The notes below the pieces were generated by a model. It did no database searches. It worked only from the letters and a program-made list of their open reading frames with translations, and was not told the origin of the DNA. Below are positions 12,113-22,809 of a stretch of 64,000 bases of DNA, in pieces (within the stretch, counting starts at the first letter, position 1; each line of letters opens with the position of its first letter). A program made the translations under genes and the position numbers. The DNA lies in the NCBI GenBank assembly GCA_947396885.1, contig OX377202.1, positions 20,274,001-20,338,000 of the forward strand, given 5' to 3'. This DNA is from Heligmosomoides polygyrus polygyrus. Taxonomy: Eukaryota > Nematoda > Chromadorea > Rhabditida > Heligmosomidae.

Positions 12113-12345
12113 ATGGAGGACGCGTGTAACGCAGTCGAAGGAGGTGCCAACTGTCGCGTGTATCCGATACCAGGTTCTTGGTTTGGATCTCCCGTCCAGG
12201 TACCAACCGAGACCTCCATCCCTCTGGGAAAATGCGAAGCGGTGAATCGGCACCCGAATTATCTGGGAAGGGTAAAGCACTGACCTGCTTCGGTTGCCAG
12301 TCACTGTGTGTTCACTGGGAATCTTTGTTCTAGTCGCAAGCATGG
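12113..12345 (+). repeat. tRNA-derived SINE
   Basis: It starts GGACGCGTGTAACGCAGTCG (A-box region). GATACCAGGTTCTTGGTTTGG (B box) follows about 45 nt on, then the family body (CTGGGAAGGGTAAAGCACTG near 12268). It is truncated before the 3' GCGCATCCC block. Confidence 0.75.
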
Positions 12346-13572
12346 ACAGCATTAGGAGGTGGGAACGCGGCAGCCAATCAGGTCACATCGAACTGGTGCG
12401 CCGTTCAGAAGGGTGTGGGCACGGTCCGCACGCTAACTGGTTGGCGTGTATTCAGTAGATGCTTTGATTTGTTGTGGTTGGCTTACGCGTTTCTACCTCC
12501 CAATGTTGCCCAAAATCGAGACATAGGCGACATTCTTTTCATGGCGAATTTAATAGTAAGAGCTTACTTACATTAACATTTACTTACAGGAGCAATGAAA
12601 TATCAATATGAGGCTGGTTCCAACTTCCACTCTTTTAGAACAGAGCGCGAAATAGCAAAAGAACAGATTCGGCAAAATGCGGATGCAAAAAAAAATCTAG
12701 ACAGGAGTTAAAATAATCGAATGTTCTCGTTTCTTGCATAGTCTACTACAGAAAATGACTGATGAACTGAAAGAACAACCATCAGATACAGAACCGACGA
12801 CTGTGAAATAGCGTAACTTAAAGGAACAGACGGCTTTTCTCACCACGAGTGCTAATGGACATTCACCTAAATTTTCGGAAGGCGGAGTGAGAGGGAGGTG
12901 AGTTCGTGTAACTGCGCGACAGTGGCAGTGTTGATGTTTTCAATGAATCTCTTCTTATACCGGTCGAGTGTCAATATTTAGACGACACTTTACTCTCCGC
13001 TCAAACGACACTATTCGCGGGCGGATGCTCATGAATCATGCGTAGTGAAAACGTCAAGGCCAATGAAACGCTCTGCTGATATGATCACTGATCACTGGGA
13101 TGTAACGTCTCCGAATGGGAAACAGCCCCCGATCTAATTCAGCTCAATTCATCCTATGATGCGCTTGTAATCACAGCAATTAAAGGCTAGCGACACAGTT
13201 AAGCTCAATTATATAACAAAAAACAAGAAAATTTGGTTAAAGTCAGTCTATTGGCAACCATTCCTTGTTTAAATGTATCATTTTTACGTAAAACTGCGCA
13301 CTTTCAAATTAAACTGGAAGTTTTTCAAATAAGAAAAATTAACACTCCTTCAACCAAGCTTTTAAAATCAAACAGAACAAATCTCCGAATCAAGCTTTAA
13401 AATCAAATTGAGTATTTTCCAGCTTAAACTAGAGATCCCTAACACAGTTGGGTTAATTTTTTTGTTTAGGAAAATTTAGCAAACCTTCCTTTGAAATTTT
13501 TTAGTTCATCTGTTGCTATAAGAGGGGACACTGTTTAAAAATTTATAAAATTTTTATTTTTAAGGGAAATCA
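12346..13572. other. No recognisable gene
   Basis: Contains a CCAAT-like block near 12375 that resembles parts of TTR B and C intron 2, and a short dispersed piece near 12954 (TCTTATACCGGTCGAGTGTC). No coding exon is supported. Confidence 0.4.
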
Positions 13573-13864
13573 AGGGCGCGTGTAGCGCAGTCGGAGGAGG
13601 CGCTGGCTTGCACCCGATACCAGGTTCTTGGTTCGGATTTCCCGCCCAGGCCATCCAAGCCCTCCATCCCTCCGGGGTCGGTGAATTGGTGCCAGACTTG
13701 TCTGGGAAGGATAGAGCGCTGACTTGTTCATCGGCCAGCCACCGCAAGTCATTGTATGGCCAAATAAGCATTCATGTCGCCTCCACGACATCCCGTAGAA
13801 GTAGAATGCGTGGCGCATCCCAAAAGGGATTGAGTAACGCCGTCTTTTATCCTTGAGGGGATTC
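13573..13864 (+). repeat. tRNA-derived SINE, best-preserved full copy
   Basis: The 5' end GCGCGTGTAGCGCAGTCGG fits a pol III A box (TRGCNNAGY). ACCAGGTTCTTGGTTCGG holds the B box about 50 nt downstream, at tRNA-like spacing. The body carries CATCGGCCAGCCACCGCAAG. The 3' end has GTAGAAGTAGAATGCGTGGC, GCATCCCAAAAGGGATTGAG and then GCCGTCTTTTATCCTT. There is no coding capacity. It is the reference copy for at least ten others in the window. Confidence 0.85.
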
Positions 13865-14275
13865 ATTAAATTTTGTCTTAAAACGCATAAAAGTAATAAT
13901 AGAAGTTCGTTTTGATTCGGAAGATGTTCATCTTAATCTCAAAAGCGTTACGATTGTTTAGAAGGGCGGTCAATTTGACGTGAAAATGGTAAAAATATGA
14001 AGATTTAATCATCTAGCTTGGAGGTTTCTCAGTCGAAATCACGTAGCACTCTAGCACCTAGATGTGCATACACACTGATGAAGAATACTCCCCATTTTAG
14101 CCAGTTATCAGCCTTCAGGAGTCTTGCAATTAGCAAGCCATGTGTTCAGGTTAGTGGTGCGCAATTATGAGCTGATTTCAGGACAACCACTGCCATTTAG
14201 TCGTACATTAGTATTCGTGGACTTTTCACATTAAAAAAAAATACTTTCGTGTTATCGCGACAAACTTCCACGTTA

Positions 14276-15022
14276 TTAGGTTGATCGAAAAGTCTTGCAT
14301 CACTAGCACAACAATATTCAAATTTGTCCCTATTTGCTAAAACAAAAACTCAGTCCACGATATATTCCCCATCCAAGTCTAAGATCCTGCCCCATCTTTC
14401 AGGCAGTCTTTCAACTCCTTTCCGCCAGAATTACGAGGGCTGTGAGGAAAAGAATTAAGGGACCTACATTTCCAGTTGACATCGATCATCGAACTCTCTA
14501 CCTCGATGATGCTGCTTCAGAGCTCTGAGCAGGTGGTATGCAGAAGGAGCGAGGTCTGGTGAGTACGGTGGATGAGGCAGAACTTCCCAGCCTAACTCCT
14601 GAATTTTCTCGCGACTCACTTTTGCGACAGGAGGACGCACGTTCTCGTGCAGCAGGTAGACATTTTCCCGTTCTGGACTTTTTGGCGCATGGCGTCGGCC
14701 AAGCTCCGGAGCTGGGTAGCGTAGGCAGATGCCGTAACTGTGGTCTCACTATCCTGCAACTCCCAGTAAAGCATGCCTTTCGGAATGGCCTTGCAGAAGT
14801 TCGTAGTAGACGATAGGTCGTAGGATGCTGCTGCTCATCGTTGACATTGTTGCTGTATTCCTACTTGATACCTGCTTTATACAGTGCTGCCTTATACAGT
14901 ATGCTTGAGGAAGCTTCGAGAATGTACTGTGACGTCACTACACAAGATCAATAGATGTAAGAGCTTTAACAAATTTAGCAGGCAGTAGCGTAAAGGGTTG
15001 CAAGACTTTTCGATCAACCCAA
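14276..15022 (-). mobile_element. mariner element, deleted (same family as 4774-5664)
   Basis: TTAGGTTGATCGAAAAGTCT at the left and its complement ending near 15022 are flanked by TA at 14274-14275 and 15023-15024. The 747-bp interior aligns with the 4774-5664 element in the same order but has a larger deletion. Only frame-broken transposase pieces remain. Confidence 0.8.
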
Positions 15023-15029
15023 TACTACT

Positions 15030-15373
15030 GGGCCCGCATTCATCAAGCAAAGGGTATAGGTAGAGATACCGTAAGGGAATCATACCCACCACCAGGAATG
15101 GGTAGTGGCTACGAATCGTATTCATGAAAGGAAGCAAGGGTAAGGTACAGCTAGGCCTTTCGCGAAAGCACACTGGAGCGCCATTTTGTCAATGGAGCGC
15201 GAATGAGTCGCGGGTATACGGATATACCCATGACGATCGAAGGCTTTCCTCTACCCACTGATATACCCACGATTTGGCGGGTGAGGTTTATCGTGGGTAT
15301 GTCCACATCGTGGGTATGTTTACCCCATATACCCAGCATACCCATGGGTATGCGCGTTGATGAATTCGGGACC
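15030..15373. mobile_element. Inverted-terminal MITE, PIF/Harbinger-like
   Basis: The left end GGGCCCGCATTCATCAA is mirrored by TTGATGAATTCGGGACC at the right. The interior is full of GGGTAT/ATACCC palindromic motifs (for example ATACCCATGGGTAT near 15338). GGGCCC-type ends suggest PIF/Harbinger. A clear 3-bp target duplication was not found, so the assignment is tentative. Confidence 0.55.
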
Positions 15374-15680
15374 TGGTCTTCTGCTATTGTTTAACGTTCG
15401 TCTTAAACGCCATAACAAATACAATATAATACATTACATCACTATACTAATAAGTCATCCAATAGGTAAGGTCGTCTTTTGCTCATTACTATTTATATTG
15501 CTTATCATTTGTCGACTAGCATGTGCATCTCGAAGGTGCGCCCAAGTTATCTTAAGATAAGTGAGACTTGCTTTTTTCAACAGCTATTTATTGAATTTTT
15601 TGTTTGCAAGTCCAGATGGAGGATATAAAGAACTATCGACCCATCAGTATACATTGGATCCGATCGAAAATCTTCGGATA

Positions 15681-15852
15681 ATTGGATGATTCGGATAAGG
15701 GCGATTTTGCGGACCCCGGATTTTTGGATGATTCGGATAAGAGCAATTTTGCGAACCCCGGATTTTTGGATGATTCGGATAAGGTCGATTTTGCGGACCC
15801 CGGATTTTTGGATGATTCGGATAACGGCAATTTCGCGAACTCCGGATTTCGG
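15681..15852 (+). repeat. 42-bp tandem array, left end of element 1
   Basis: Four units begin GGATGATTCGGATAA and continue ..GCGATTTTGCG..CCCCGGATTTTT. The period is exactly 42 bp, so all frames stay in register and several are open; one reads LDDSDKGDFADPGF per unit. The array ends in a GGATATCC palindrome. Confidence 0.9.
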
Positions 15853-17510
15853 ATATCCGACCCATTGACGCAAGATGCAGTTTTTAGAATATTACCGTTC
15901 CTTAAAGAGGAACCCATCCTTTAACAACAACAACAGTATTGCATGTATCGAAAGACTCTCACTAGTCGTCAAGAAAGGAAACATCAAGCTGGATCATTCC
16001 AGACAGGGATGTGCAGAATTCCCGCTTCCGTGTTCTTCTCTTTTTTGACTCGGAAGACAGAACGGAAATGGTGACTCATCACTGCGTTCATTCACCTATT
16101 GAGCATAAAAGAAAGGTTGAAGAAAGAGATTAACTACGCGTTTGTGATTATTGTGTTGTATTCAAACCGGTGGTGCATCCTGATGTTGAAACACTAACCA
16201 AATTGTGTTCTTTTTTCCTTTCTTGAAACGATGTACTGTCGGATGGTGTAGGTCCACAAAGATTTTATGAGTGTTTGGGTCAAGAATAAAATTCCTTTCC
16301 TCCGAAGCATGTCTATCTTTTTCCCTAGTAATCTTAGGTTGGGAACAGCAAATCTTGATCAGAGTTCTATAAGCGCTCTTAGGTTGCTAACAATGCGCTC
16401 CATGGGAGCCACTGGATCTATCCCAGTCGGAGGAGGGCATGCGGTACCTTGCCTCTTCAATTCCCTTCTCTGAGTTTGTTTCAGAGCTTCAGTTACTGCC
16501 AAATGATACAATGGTGCCCAGAGCGTGGGTGTCGTGTCGCGGGTGCTGAACGCAACTGTAACCTTAACTCTGCCTCCTCCTAATTGGGGCAGATCTGGGA
16601 CATTGAATAAGACCAGTTAAGTGGTATGAGTGGCGAAATCTCTTACTCGTCAGTTGGGTTCATTGCTTTCAAAATACTTTCTTCCTGTTTACAGAAAGAT
16701 TTTGCACAAACTTCGATGGGTTACACTAGTAATGTTTAAAAATTCATCTTAGTAATAATACGAATACAAGGATTATTTTATTGTTGTATATTGTTATATT
16801 GTTATTATTATATGTTGCTGAAAAAGAGTCGTGTGCTGCCTTGCCCGCTATCTAAATTCGTTAACGGCATCTCAGTTATTATTACCATTATGGATACATG
16901 TATAATTATGAAATAGTAGACGAACTGAAGAGTTCTGAGTCATTTCCGTTTTGGCGATGTTTCGCATTCCGATTTCCGCTCATTTTAAGCTTTTCCGTTC
17001 CGAATTCCGTCTTCCGCTTTTCTAAAAAAATTCCTCACATCCCTGATTCCAAGATGAATTATTCTAAGATACGGGCTTTCCAAAATGCCATTATCAAGTG
17101 ACGCAAATTGGTTCGGGGGTGAGGGAGGATCACCATGTATTCAATGCTTTTCCTGGCGACCTCCTTCGACCCAATTTGCGCCGAATGCTATACAATGTGA
17201 AATAGCAAAGTTCCGATCAGAGGGAGTGCTTAATCCCTTCTCTCCCTCAGTCCCCGTCCTTGCTGTTTCCTGGCAGCGCAACATGGTATTTGAAGGAAAA
17301 GATGCCAAGATCGACGTAACGCTGAGGAGCGTGCTATCTGTATTCAACGACACTATTTCACAGTGGGGCGCGAAAACGCATGACTCAGCAGCGTGCCCGC
17401 CTGCGAAATACGTTTGGAATGTGCTTTTATCCAGGGTGTGCGACTTCAAAATGGAGCGAGGAAATTCAACGGGTTATCCGAATTTATCCGAATCCACCAG
17501 AGTCCGGATA

Positions 17511-17747
17511 ATTGGATGATTCGGATAGTGACAATTTCGCAGACCCCGGATTTTTGGATGATTCGGATAAGGGCGATTTTGCGAGCACTGGATTTTTGAA
17601 TGATTCGGATAAGGATAAGGGCGATTTTGCGAGCACTGGATTTTTGAATGATTCGGATAAGGATAAGGGCGATTTTGAGGACCCCGGATTTTTGGATGAT
17701 TCGGATAAGGGCAATTTTGCAGTGGCCGGATAATTGGATGATTCGGA
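17511..17747 (+). repeat. 42/48-bp tandem array, right end of element 1
   Basis: The repeat is the same unit as the left array and in the same orientation. Two units are lengthened to 48 bp by duplication of GGATAA. The palindromic GGATATCCGATCGGATATCC follows before the right terminus. Confidence 0.9.
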
Positions 17748-18364
17748 TCGGGATATCCGATCGGATATCCGAAAATGATTCATTCGGATCCAATGTATAC
17801 CCATCAGTCCTCTCTCGGTTGTGTACAAGATCTTCACCAAGATACTGCTTAACCGCATGGAGCGTTGCTTGGATGAATATCAGCCAGTGGAGCAAACAGG
17901 GTTTTGCAAGGATTTCTCCTGCATGGACCATATTCAGGCTGTCTCACAGCTCATCGAGAGGAGGAGCTCATCGAATACCACCTCCCACTTGTCCTTGTCT
18001 TCGTGGATTACCGGAAAGCGTTTGACTCTGTGGAAATCAACGCCGTTTTGAACGCACTTGTGCACGTTGGTATACCAGCGCACTACATCCGACTTCTCGA
18101 CGAATGCTTCTCGAACACATCGACTACCATCCAGCTGTTCGATCGAAAGCTTAAAATTCCTATCGGGAAAGGAGTACGGCAGGGAGACACGATTTCTCCC
18201 AAGCTATTCACAGCGGCACTCCAGGATGCCATGAAAGACTTGAACTGGGACGATAAAGGCTACCTTGTCGACGGTAAACGGATCAGCAACCTTCGCTTCG
18301 CCGACGATATTTTCTCATCTCTACCAGAACGGCGGAAGTCGAGGAAGTGCTGAACGAGCTCAAT

Positions 18365-18426
18365 GTGGCAGGTATGAAGATTGGATTGGACATGAATATG
18401 TTCAATCCAATCTTCATACCTGCCAC
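18365..18426. repeat. Perfect 24-bp hairpin inside the RTE ORF
   Basis: Arms 18365-18388 (GTGGCAGGTATGAAGATTGG..) and 18403-18426 are exact reverse complements around a 14-nt loop. The second arm sits where related RTE proteins have unrelated residues. This suggests a local fold-back copying event or an assembly artefact. Confidence 0.9.
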
Positions 18427-19059
18427 TGTGCAACAGGTCGACTCCTACGTCTATCTGGGAAGAGGGCTGAACATGGATAACGACCTGCTCCTGAAATCGC
18501 CCGCAGGAGACGGGCAGCATGGGCAGCCTTCAGTTCGATTCGCGAAGTCACCGACCAGGTCAAGGATGCCGGCCACAGGGCCTCGATATTCAACTCCTCT
18601 GTACTGCCTGCGATGTGTTACGTGACGGAAACCTGGCCCAACAACAAGACAATCGCCAGAGCGATGCAAACTACGCATCGTGCACTGGAGAGATGTCTTC
18701 TGAGGACAAGCCTTCGTCAGCAATGGCAAGAAGGCCTACGAAGCTCGGAGCTACGGGAGAAGTCGCAATTAGCAGACCTGCTACAGTACATGAAAAAGGC
18801 CGGACACCTGCTTCGACGAAAAGACGATAGATGGAGTCCCCGTGTCACAGAATGGTTCCCGAGAGACCATAAGAGACCACTGGGACGACCGCCAACGCGA
18901 TGGGCAGACTCATTCTCAAGATCTTTCAGAGAGCGGAGTCTGCCTCACTGGATGCAAGCAGCCAGAGATCGAGCGGTCCGGAAGAGTTGTGGTCCCCGCT
19001 GAGAAGACCTCCAGCCGACAAAGGACATCAAAGTATCAAAGTAAGTAAGTCCAGATGAA

Positions 19060-19725
19060 ATGATCAGCCTAATCTCAGAGGAGCGTGTCCGGCATTGCAT
19101 GCTATTCGCGTTTCGCAAGGGTAGTAACGCATCATTTGGTACAAAGAGTTTATGCGATGTATATCCTGCTGCATTGGACGTTCGCAAACACCAAAGAGGT
19201 TTTTTCAAATTCGAATCCGCTAACTTTGATATCTCTGACTTTTCTTGATCAGGAAGACCTGAAACGTTTGACAAAGAGTCAAGAGCAAAAGTAGGAGCAA
19301 ATCATTGTCAAACAGTGGGGAAATATCAGTTACCATCAACCAGCGTAAATCGACCATCCATTTCCATCTACGCTGGACTGGCAAAATATGCAGAGCGGGT
19401 GTTTGAGTACCTCACAATCTGCCCGCCAAGAACCGATCCAACCGATCAGCGGCTTGCCACGCTACGCATTGCTTCATCGACACCGCACAGACTCGTTTTT
19501 TGATCAACTGATCGCAGAAGCGGAAAAATGGGTTTCGTATTTTAATCCAAGGCACAAAAAGTAGTGGCCGTCTCCAAATGAATCACCAAGAAGCACTACG
19601 AAGCCGACGTCACATCCCAAAAAGGCGCTTCTGTGTGTTTGGTGGAATATCCATAGACTGGCTTCCTTTCTTCAATGTCCAGGTTCAGCTAGCAGGAATA
19701 GCTATATCACCAGATGGTATCGAAA
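19060..19725 (+). pseudogene. mariner transposase remnant (N-terminal half)
   Basis: The frame from about 19060 reads RHCMLFAFRKGSNASFG, then FFKFESANFDISDFS and SGRPETFD. This is the helix-turn-helix and D-x-x-R-S-G-R-P pattern of mariner N-termini. Further on, after frameshifts, comes WVSYFNPRHKK and then LLCVWWNIHRLA, the region after the first catalytic Asp. The C-terminal catalytic part is absent. It is followed directly by Penelope-like sequence. Confidence 0.7.
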
Positions 19726-20164
19726 GCCTAGTTGCAAAAACATAATCGTCCAAAGTCGATCGGCACACCCATATCGGACAAAGGAAGCAGTAGTAAAGAA
19801 CATGTTCCGAAGACAGCTAGTGTGTGTGCAGGAGAAGGTGAGCGGAAGGAATCCCTGGAGGTGGCTCGGGAGATAGCCGCTCGCAACGACTATTCTCTTC
19901 GCAAGCCCTCATTGGGTTCCAGGGAGAGGGCGGTTCAAGAAAACGGCACTATCACAACTACGAAAATTCCTTTTCTGGTGCCGTTCGTTTCCGATGAAGT
20001 CAGCATTCCTATACGGAAGTGTCTGAGGAGATCTAGGCTAGAAAATTTGGTTGCGGTGGTTGATCTTCCACCTGACAACCTTAAGACCAGGTTGGTCTGC
20101 AATCGACTATACGACCGCACTTGTGGAACCCCCTACGTGTGGTTTGCCCAGCATGAAAGGAAGG

Positions 20165-21539
20165 TGTTAGACCTGTATAGGCTGAGAATGAAACCTACCT
20201 AGCGCTATCACTGTTGAATGATAAGGCCCTCTATAAAAGGGCGGAGCCTAGTAAGGTTAATATATTCTCATCGTACCGCCAATATACTCTTCGGTATCTG
20301 TCCGTGTACTTCCGAGCAGAAGAAAAACCACCACCACGACTTGGGGCCAATCCGCATTGGGAAATCACAACACTGAAGAAGAATCGATCTACTGTGAAGC
20401 CAACAACTACAAAGGTACGTGGGATTGGGCCAGGACTCCGATTGTTTAGGTAACAGTCGTAACTCCTGAAGCTACTCTATAGTTGGAACTCCAACTGTTA
20501 CAGTAACCGTTGTGAATTCCAAGGAAATCTTTGAAAGAAGGAACTCCGATTGTTCTGGAGACAATCGTGAATTCCGGTAACTCTATCTGAGACTCCATCT
20601 GTTTCAGCAACAGTTGTGATTTCCAGCAAGAGGGTCCTAGTCGGGAACTGCTAGCCTGAACATCGAGCTTTGCTCGATCGATTCTGTCCTCTGCACTCGC
20701 TAACTTTCCGTCGACCCTCGCGTGCTCACGTTCTGTTACCATGAGTGTTCCAGAACGATCTGCGATGAGCATCGTCATTGAATCGAGCAGAAAACCTTCA
20801 CACGGTCCCAGTGCTCGCCCCAGGAAATCCAGCTCAGAAAACTACCCGTAGGAGATCATTAAAGAGTACTTCGACTCGTTGAGAAGTTACGTAAAGTCGG
20901 AAATGGAAGTTCCGAAACTGGAACACACAACAAGCTCTTCGCGCACAAAACGTTATTTTAAAGAACGAACCGTAATAAAGCAAGGAATGCCAAGGGCACG
21001 TGGCGGTTTCATGTTTAGGAACAATCCAGGTCAGCAACATCAGCTATTGCCAACAGCCGTCGCCAAGCCGCCACAAACCTATACATACTCATACCAAGGA
21101 TCATGGATTCCAGCACCACAGCCGCTCTACACACCAGATGGATTCGCACAAACGTCATGTAGAAGACGCGGATCACGCCTTTACGATCGCTACCATAAGA
21201 CCAACAGCAACCTCTAATTAAGTAGCGAAATCGTGCTTCGTAGTGTTGTAAGCCACTTTTCGTTGTTACCTGTTCTTAGTTATTGTTCTGTTTTCCCGAG
21301 ACAATATACCCTTCATTTTTACTATCCGCAGCGGCAGGGACGCCGCTCACGGCAGGAGGAGAGATGTTAGACCTGTATAGGCTGAATGAAACCTACCCAG
21401 CGCTGTCACTGTTAAATGATAAGGCCCTCTATAAAAGGGCGGAAGCTAGTAAGGTTAATATATTCTCATCGTACCGCCAATAAACTCTTCGGTACCTGTT
21501 TGTGTATTTCCGAGCAGAAGAAAAACCACCACCACGACT
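20165..21539 (+). mobile_element. Short LTR retroelement (about 1.38 kb), nested in the Penelope-like element
   Basis: Direct repeats of about 176 bp (20165-20341 and 21365-21539) both start TGTTAGACCTGTATAGG and end CCACCACGACT. They share a TATA box (CTCTATAAAAGGGCGG). TGGGGCCAATCCG directly after the first repeat looks like a primer-binding site. The purine tract GGCAGGAGGAGAGA directly precedes the second. The core has degenerate repeats at 20430-20640 and a frame at about 20834-21217 without recognised pol domains, so it is non-autonomous (TRIM-like). Flanking AAGG/AACG could be an imperfect 4-bp duplication. Confidence 0.72.
20225..20240 (+). promoter_or_regulatory. TATA box of the 5' LTR
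   Basis: CTCTATAAAAGGGCGG is conserved exactly in the second repeat near 21427-21442. This is consistent with a pol II promoter in the LTR. Confidence 0.5.
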
Positions 21540-21890
21540 AACGTGACTGCACCGTAATGGGTGTAGTCTGCCTGATCTCCTGTCAAACTTGTGGCCAGGA
21601 GTACATCGGGGAAACCTATCCTCTGCATATAAGGATAAAGGAGCATCTGGATGGTAAGGAAAAGCTTAGGGCATCCATTGCCTTAGGCTACCACAAGATT
21701 CTCATGGAGGGAAAGATTTTGGAGTTGAGATGAGGATACTGAGACACGAGTTTTAAACGTCAGCGTGCAAAGCGCTTGAGGCGTTCTAGATCTATTCCAG
21801 GAGTCCCAAGAGCAACCGGAAGGAGGAATGCTTGTATATAACTTGCGAACTTGACCAATACCTCAGTATCGCATTCTAACCTGAGGTAGG

Positions 21891-22379
21891 TGCTGTTCCG
21901 TACCCGTGGTCTATCTCGTGCGGCTTAATCTGGTCCTTCAGTGGACTGTGGTGAGGTACGGTACTTAGATTCACTTGTTTGTTCAGGCTTCCAAAAATTT
22001 GACACTGATTTTTGTAAGGTTGAGGAGATGCCTGGTGGGGTAACCCCTAATTGTATTGACCGTTTCATTGAATTGACCGCTTTGAAGAGCCGAAACTTTA
22101 GCCACCAATAAGGTTATTTAACAATCTGGTGAGAGCTTAGTAATTCTACAGGTAGAATGTCCATAGAAATTTTCATTTTGAAGTGCCTATACCTACACAC
22201 CTACACAAGCTCTTGGGTCATCTTTAGGTCTTTGCTGTAAACGGTTGGACGAGTGAGCCAAGCTTTAGTGAAGAAAGTTTGGCGATCGTCAACAGAAAAC
22301 ACACCATTCTGGAATACACCATGCAAGACCGCACTGTTCAAAACGTACGCTGGGAAAGCGAATGACTTACAGGTGAGAT
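21891..22379. other. No recognisable gene
   Basis: Frames are short and broken. The 22240-22380 piece may be outer sequence of the adjacent mariner remnant. Confidence 0.3.
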
Positions 22380-22645
22380 ATTTTGCTTCACCCACCGTAC
22401 TCACCCGGTCTTGCACCTTCGGATTACCACTTGTTCCGATCCCTACAACATTTTTTCAGCGAAAAAATGAAAATGTGGAGTGTGTTCAAAACGCTGTCCC
22501 CAGATATGTTACTGGGAAACCAGAACATTTTTATCGTTTCGGTATTGGAAACTTGCTCAAAAGATGGCGAAAGGTTGTTGATAACGATGGTGGTTACATT
22601 GTTGGGTTGAAATAAGGTTTCGAAAAAATGTGCAGTTGAAGTCAA
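22380..22645 (+). pseudogene. mariner transposase C-terminal remnant
   Basis: HPPYSPGLAPSDYHLFRSLQ (with the second catalytic Asp region) is followed, after a +1 shift, by KPEHFYRFGIGNLLKRWRKV and VDNDGGYIV, the canonical mariner C-terminus. At least two frameshifts are present. It lies just downstream of TTR B. Confidence 0.8.
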
Positions 22646-22809
22646 TGTCGAACAACCACATCATTTACTGGATGACCTATACATCAGCTATGCGACGCGT
22701 ATTGATGCTGCAGAAAATTAATGGTGCATCGACTGAGAAATGTTTATTGACACTTGAATTTAGTTAACACAGGATATGAATAACAAGTGTCAGACTAGAA
22801 CGAAGGTGA

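Larger units (their letters stand above)
15649..17798. mobile_element. TIR element with 42-bp arrays at both ends (element 1)
   Basis: The termini are a perfect 15-bp inverted repeat, ATACATTGGATCCGA. They are flanked by the 10-bp direct duplication ACCCATCAGT (15639-15648 and 17799-17808). Removing the element and one duplication copy rejoins the RTE reading frame. 42-bp arrays lie just inside both ends in the same orientation. The 1.6-kb core has no transposase I recognise; its longest frame (17085-17519) has no family motif. A 9-11 bp duplication is usual for Mutator-like elements, but that class is only a suggestion. Confidence 0.85.
15610..19046 (+). pseudogene. RTE-clade non-LTR retrotransposon, interrupted and frameshifted
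   Basis: Frame EDIKNYRPIS at 15619-15648 is cut by the 15649-17798 element and resumes at 17799 as PISPLSVVYKIFTKILLNRM. Reverse-transcriptase blocks follow: LVFVDYRKAFDSVEINAVLN, GVRQGDTISPKLF and NLRFADDI, i.e. palm motifs A, B and C with the A-D-D box. After a frameshift near 18330 come VDSYVYLGRGLNMDNDLL and the C-terminal RPLGRPPTRWADSF (18613-19002). The 3' tail is ATCAAAGTAAGTAAG-like. The 5' endonuclease domain is missing, and a hairpin at 18365-18426 replaces part of the thumb region. Dead copy. Confidence 0.88.
19732..21890 (+). pseudogene. Penelope-like retroelement fragment with GIY-YIG nuclease end, interrupted
   Basis: Part one (19732-20164) encodes VPFVSDEVSIPIRKCLRR.. and NLKTRLVCNRLYDRTC, resembling the linker between reverse transcriptase and endonuclease in Penelope-like elements. 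Part two (21540-21890) encodes GVVCLISCQTCGQEYIGET and then HIRIKEHLDG. That is a GIY-YIG nuclease core in its usual degenerate form, followed by stops and frameshifts. The two parts are separated by the LTR element at 20165-21539. The reverse-transcriptase core is missing. Confidence 0.65.

Noticed and set aside
15681..15852. CRISPR array
   Set aside because: Units are contiguous 42-bp tandem repeats without variable spacers, and the context is eukaryotic transposon DNA.
15577..15924. Repeat-containing proteins (several frames)
   Set aside because: Openness in many frames follows from the 42-bp period; none has a promoter, splice context or conserved extension.
17085..17519. 144-codon frame as the transposase of element 1
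   Set aside because: No catalytic motif of any DNA transposon family, and the frame runs into the repeat array. It was left unassigned.
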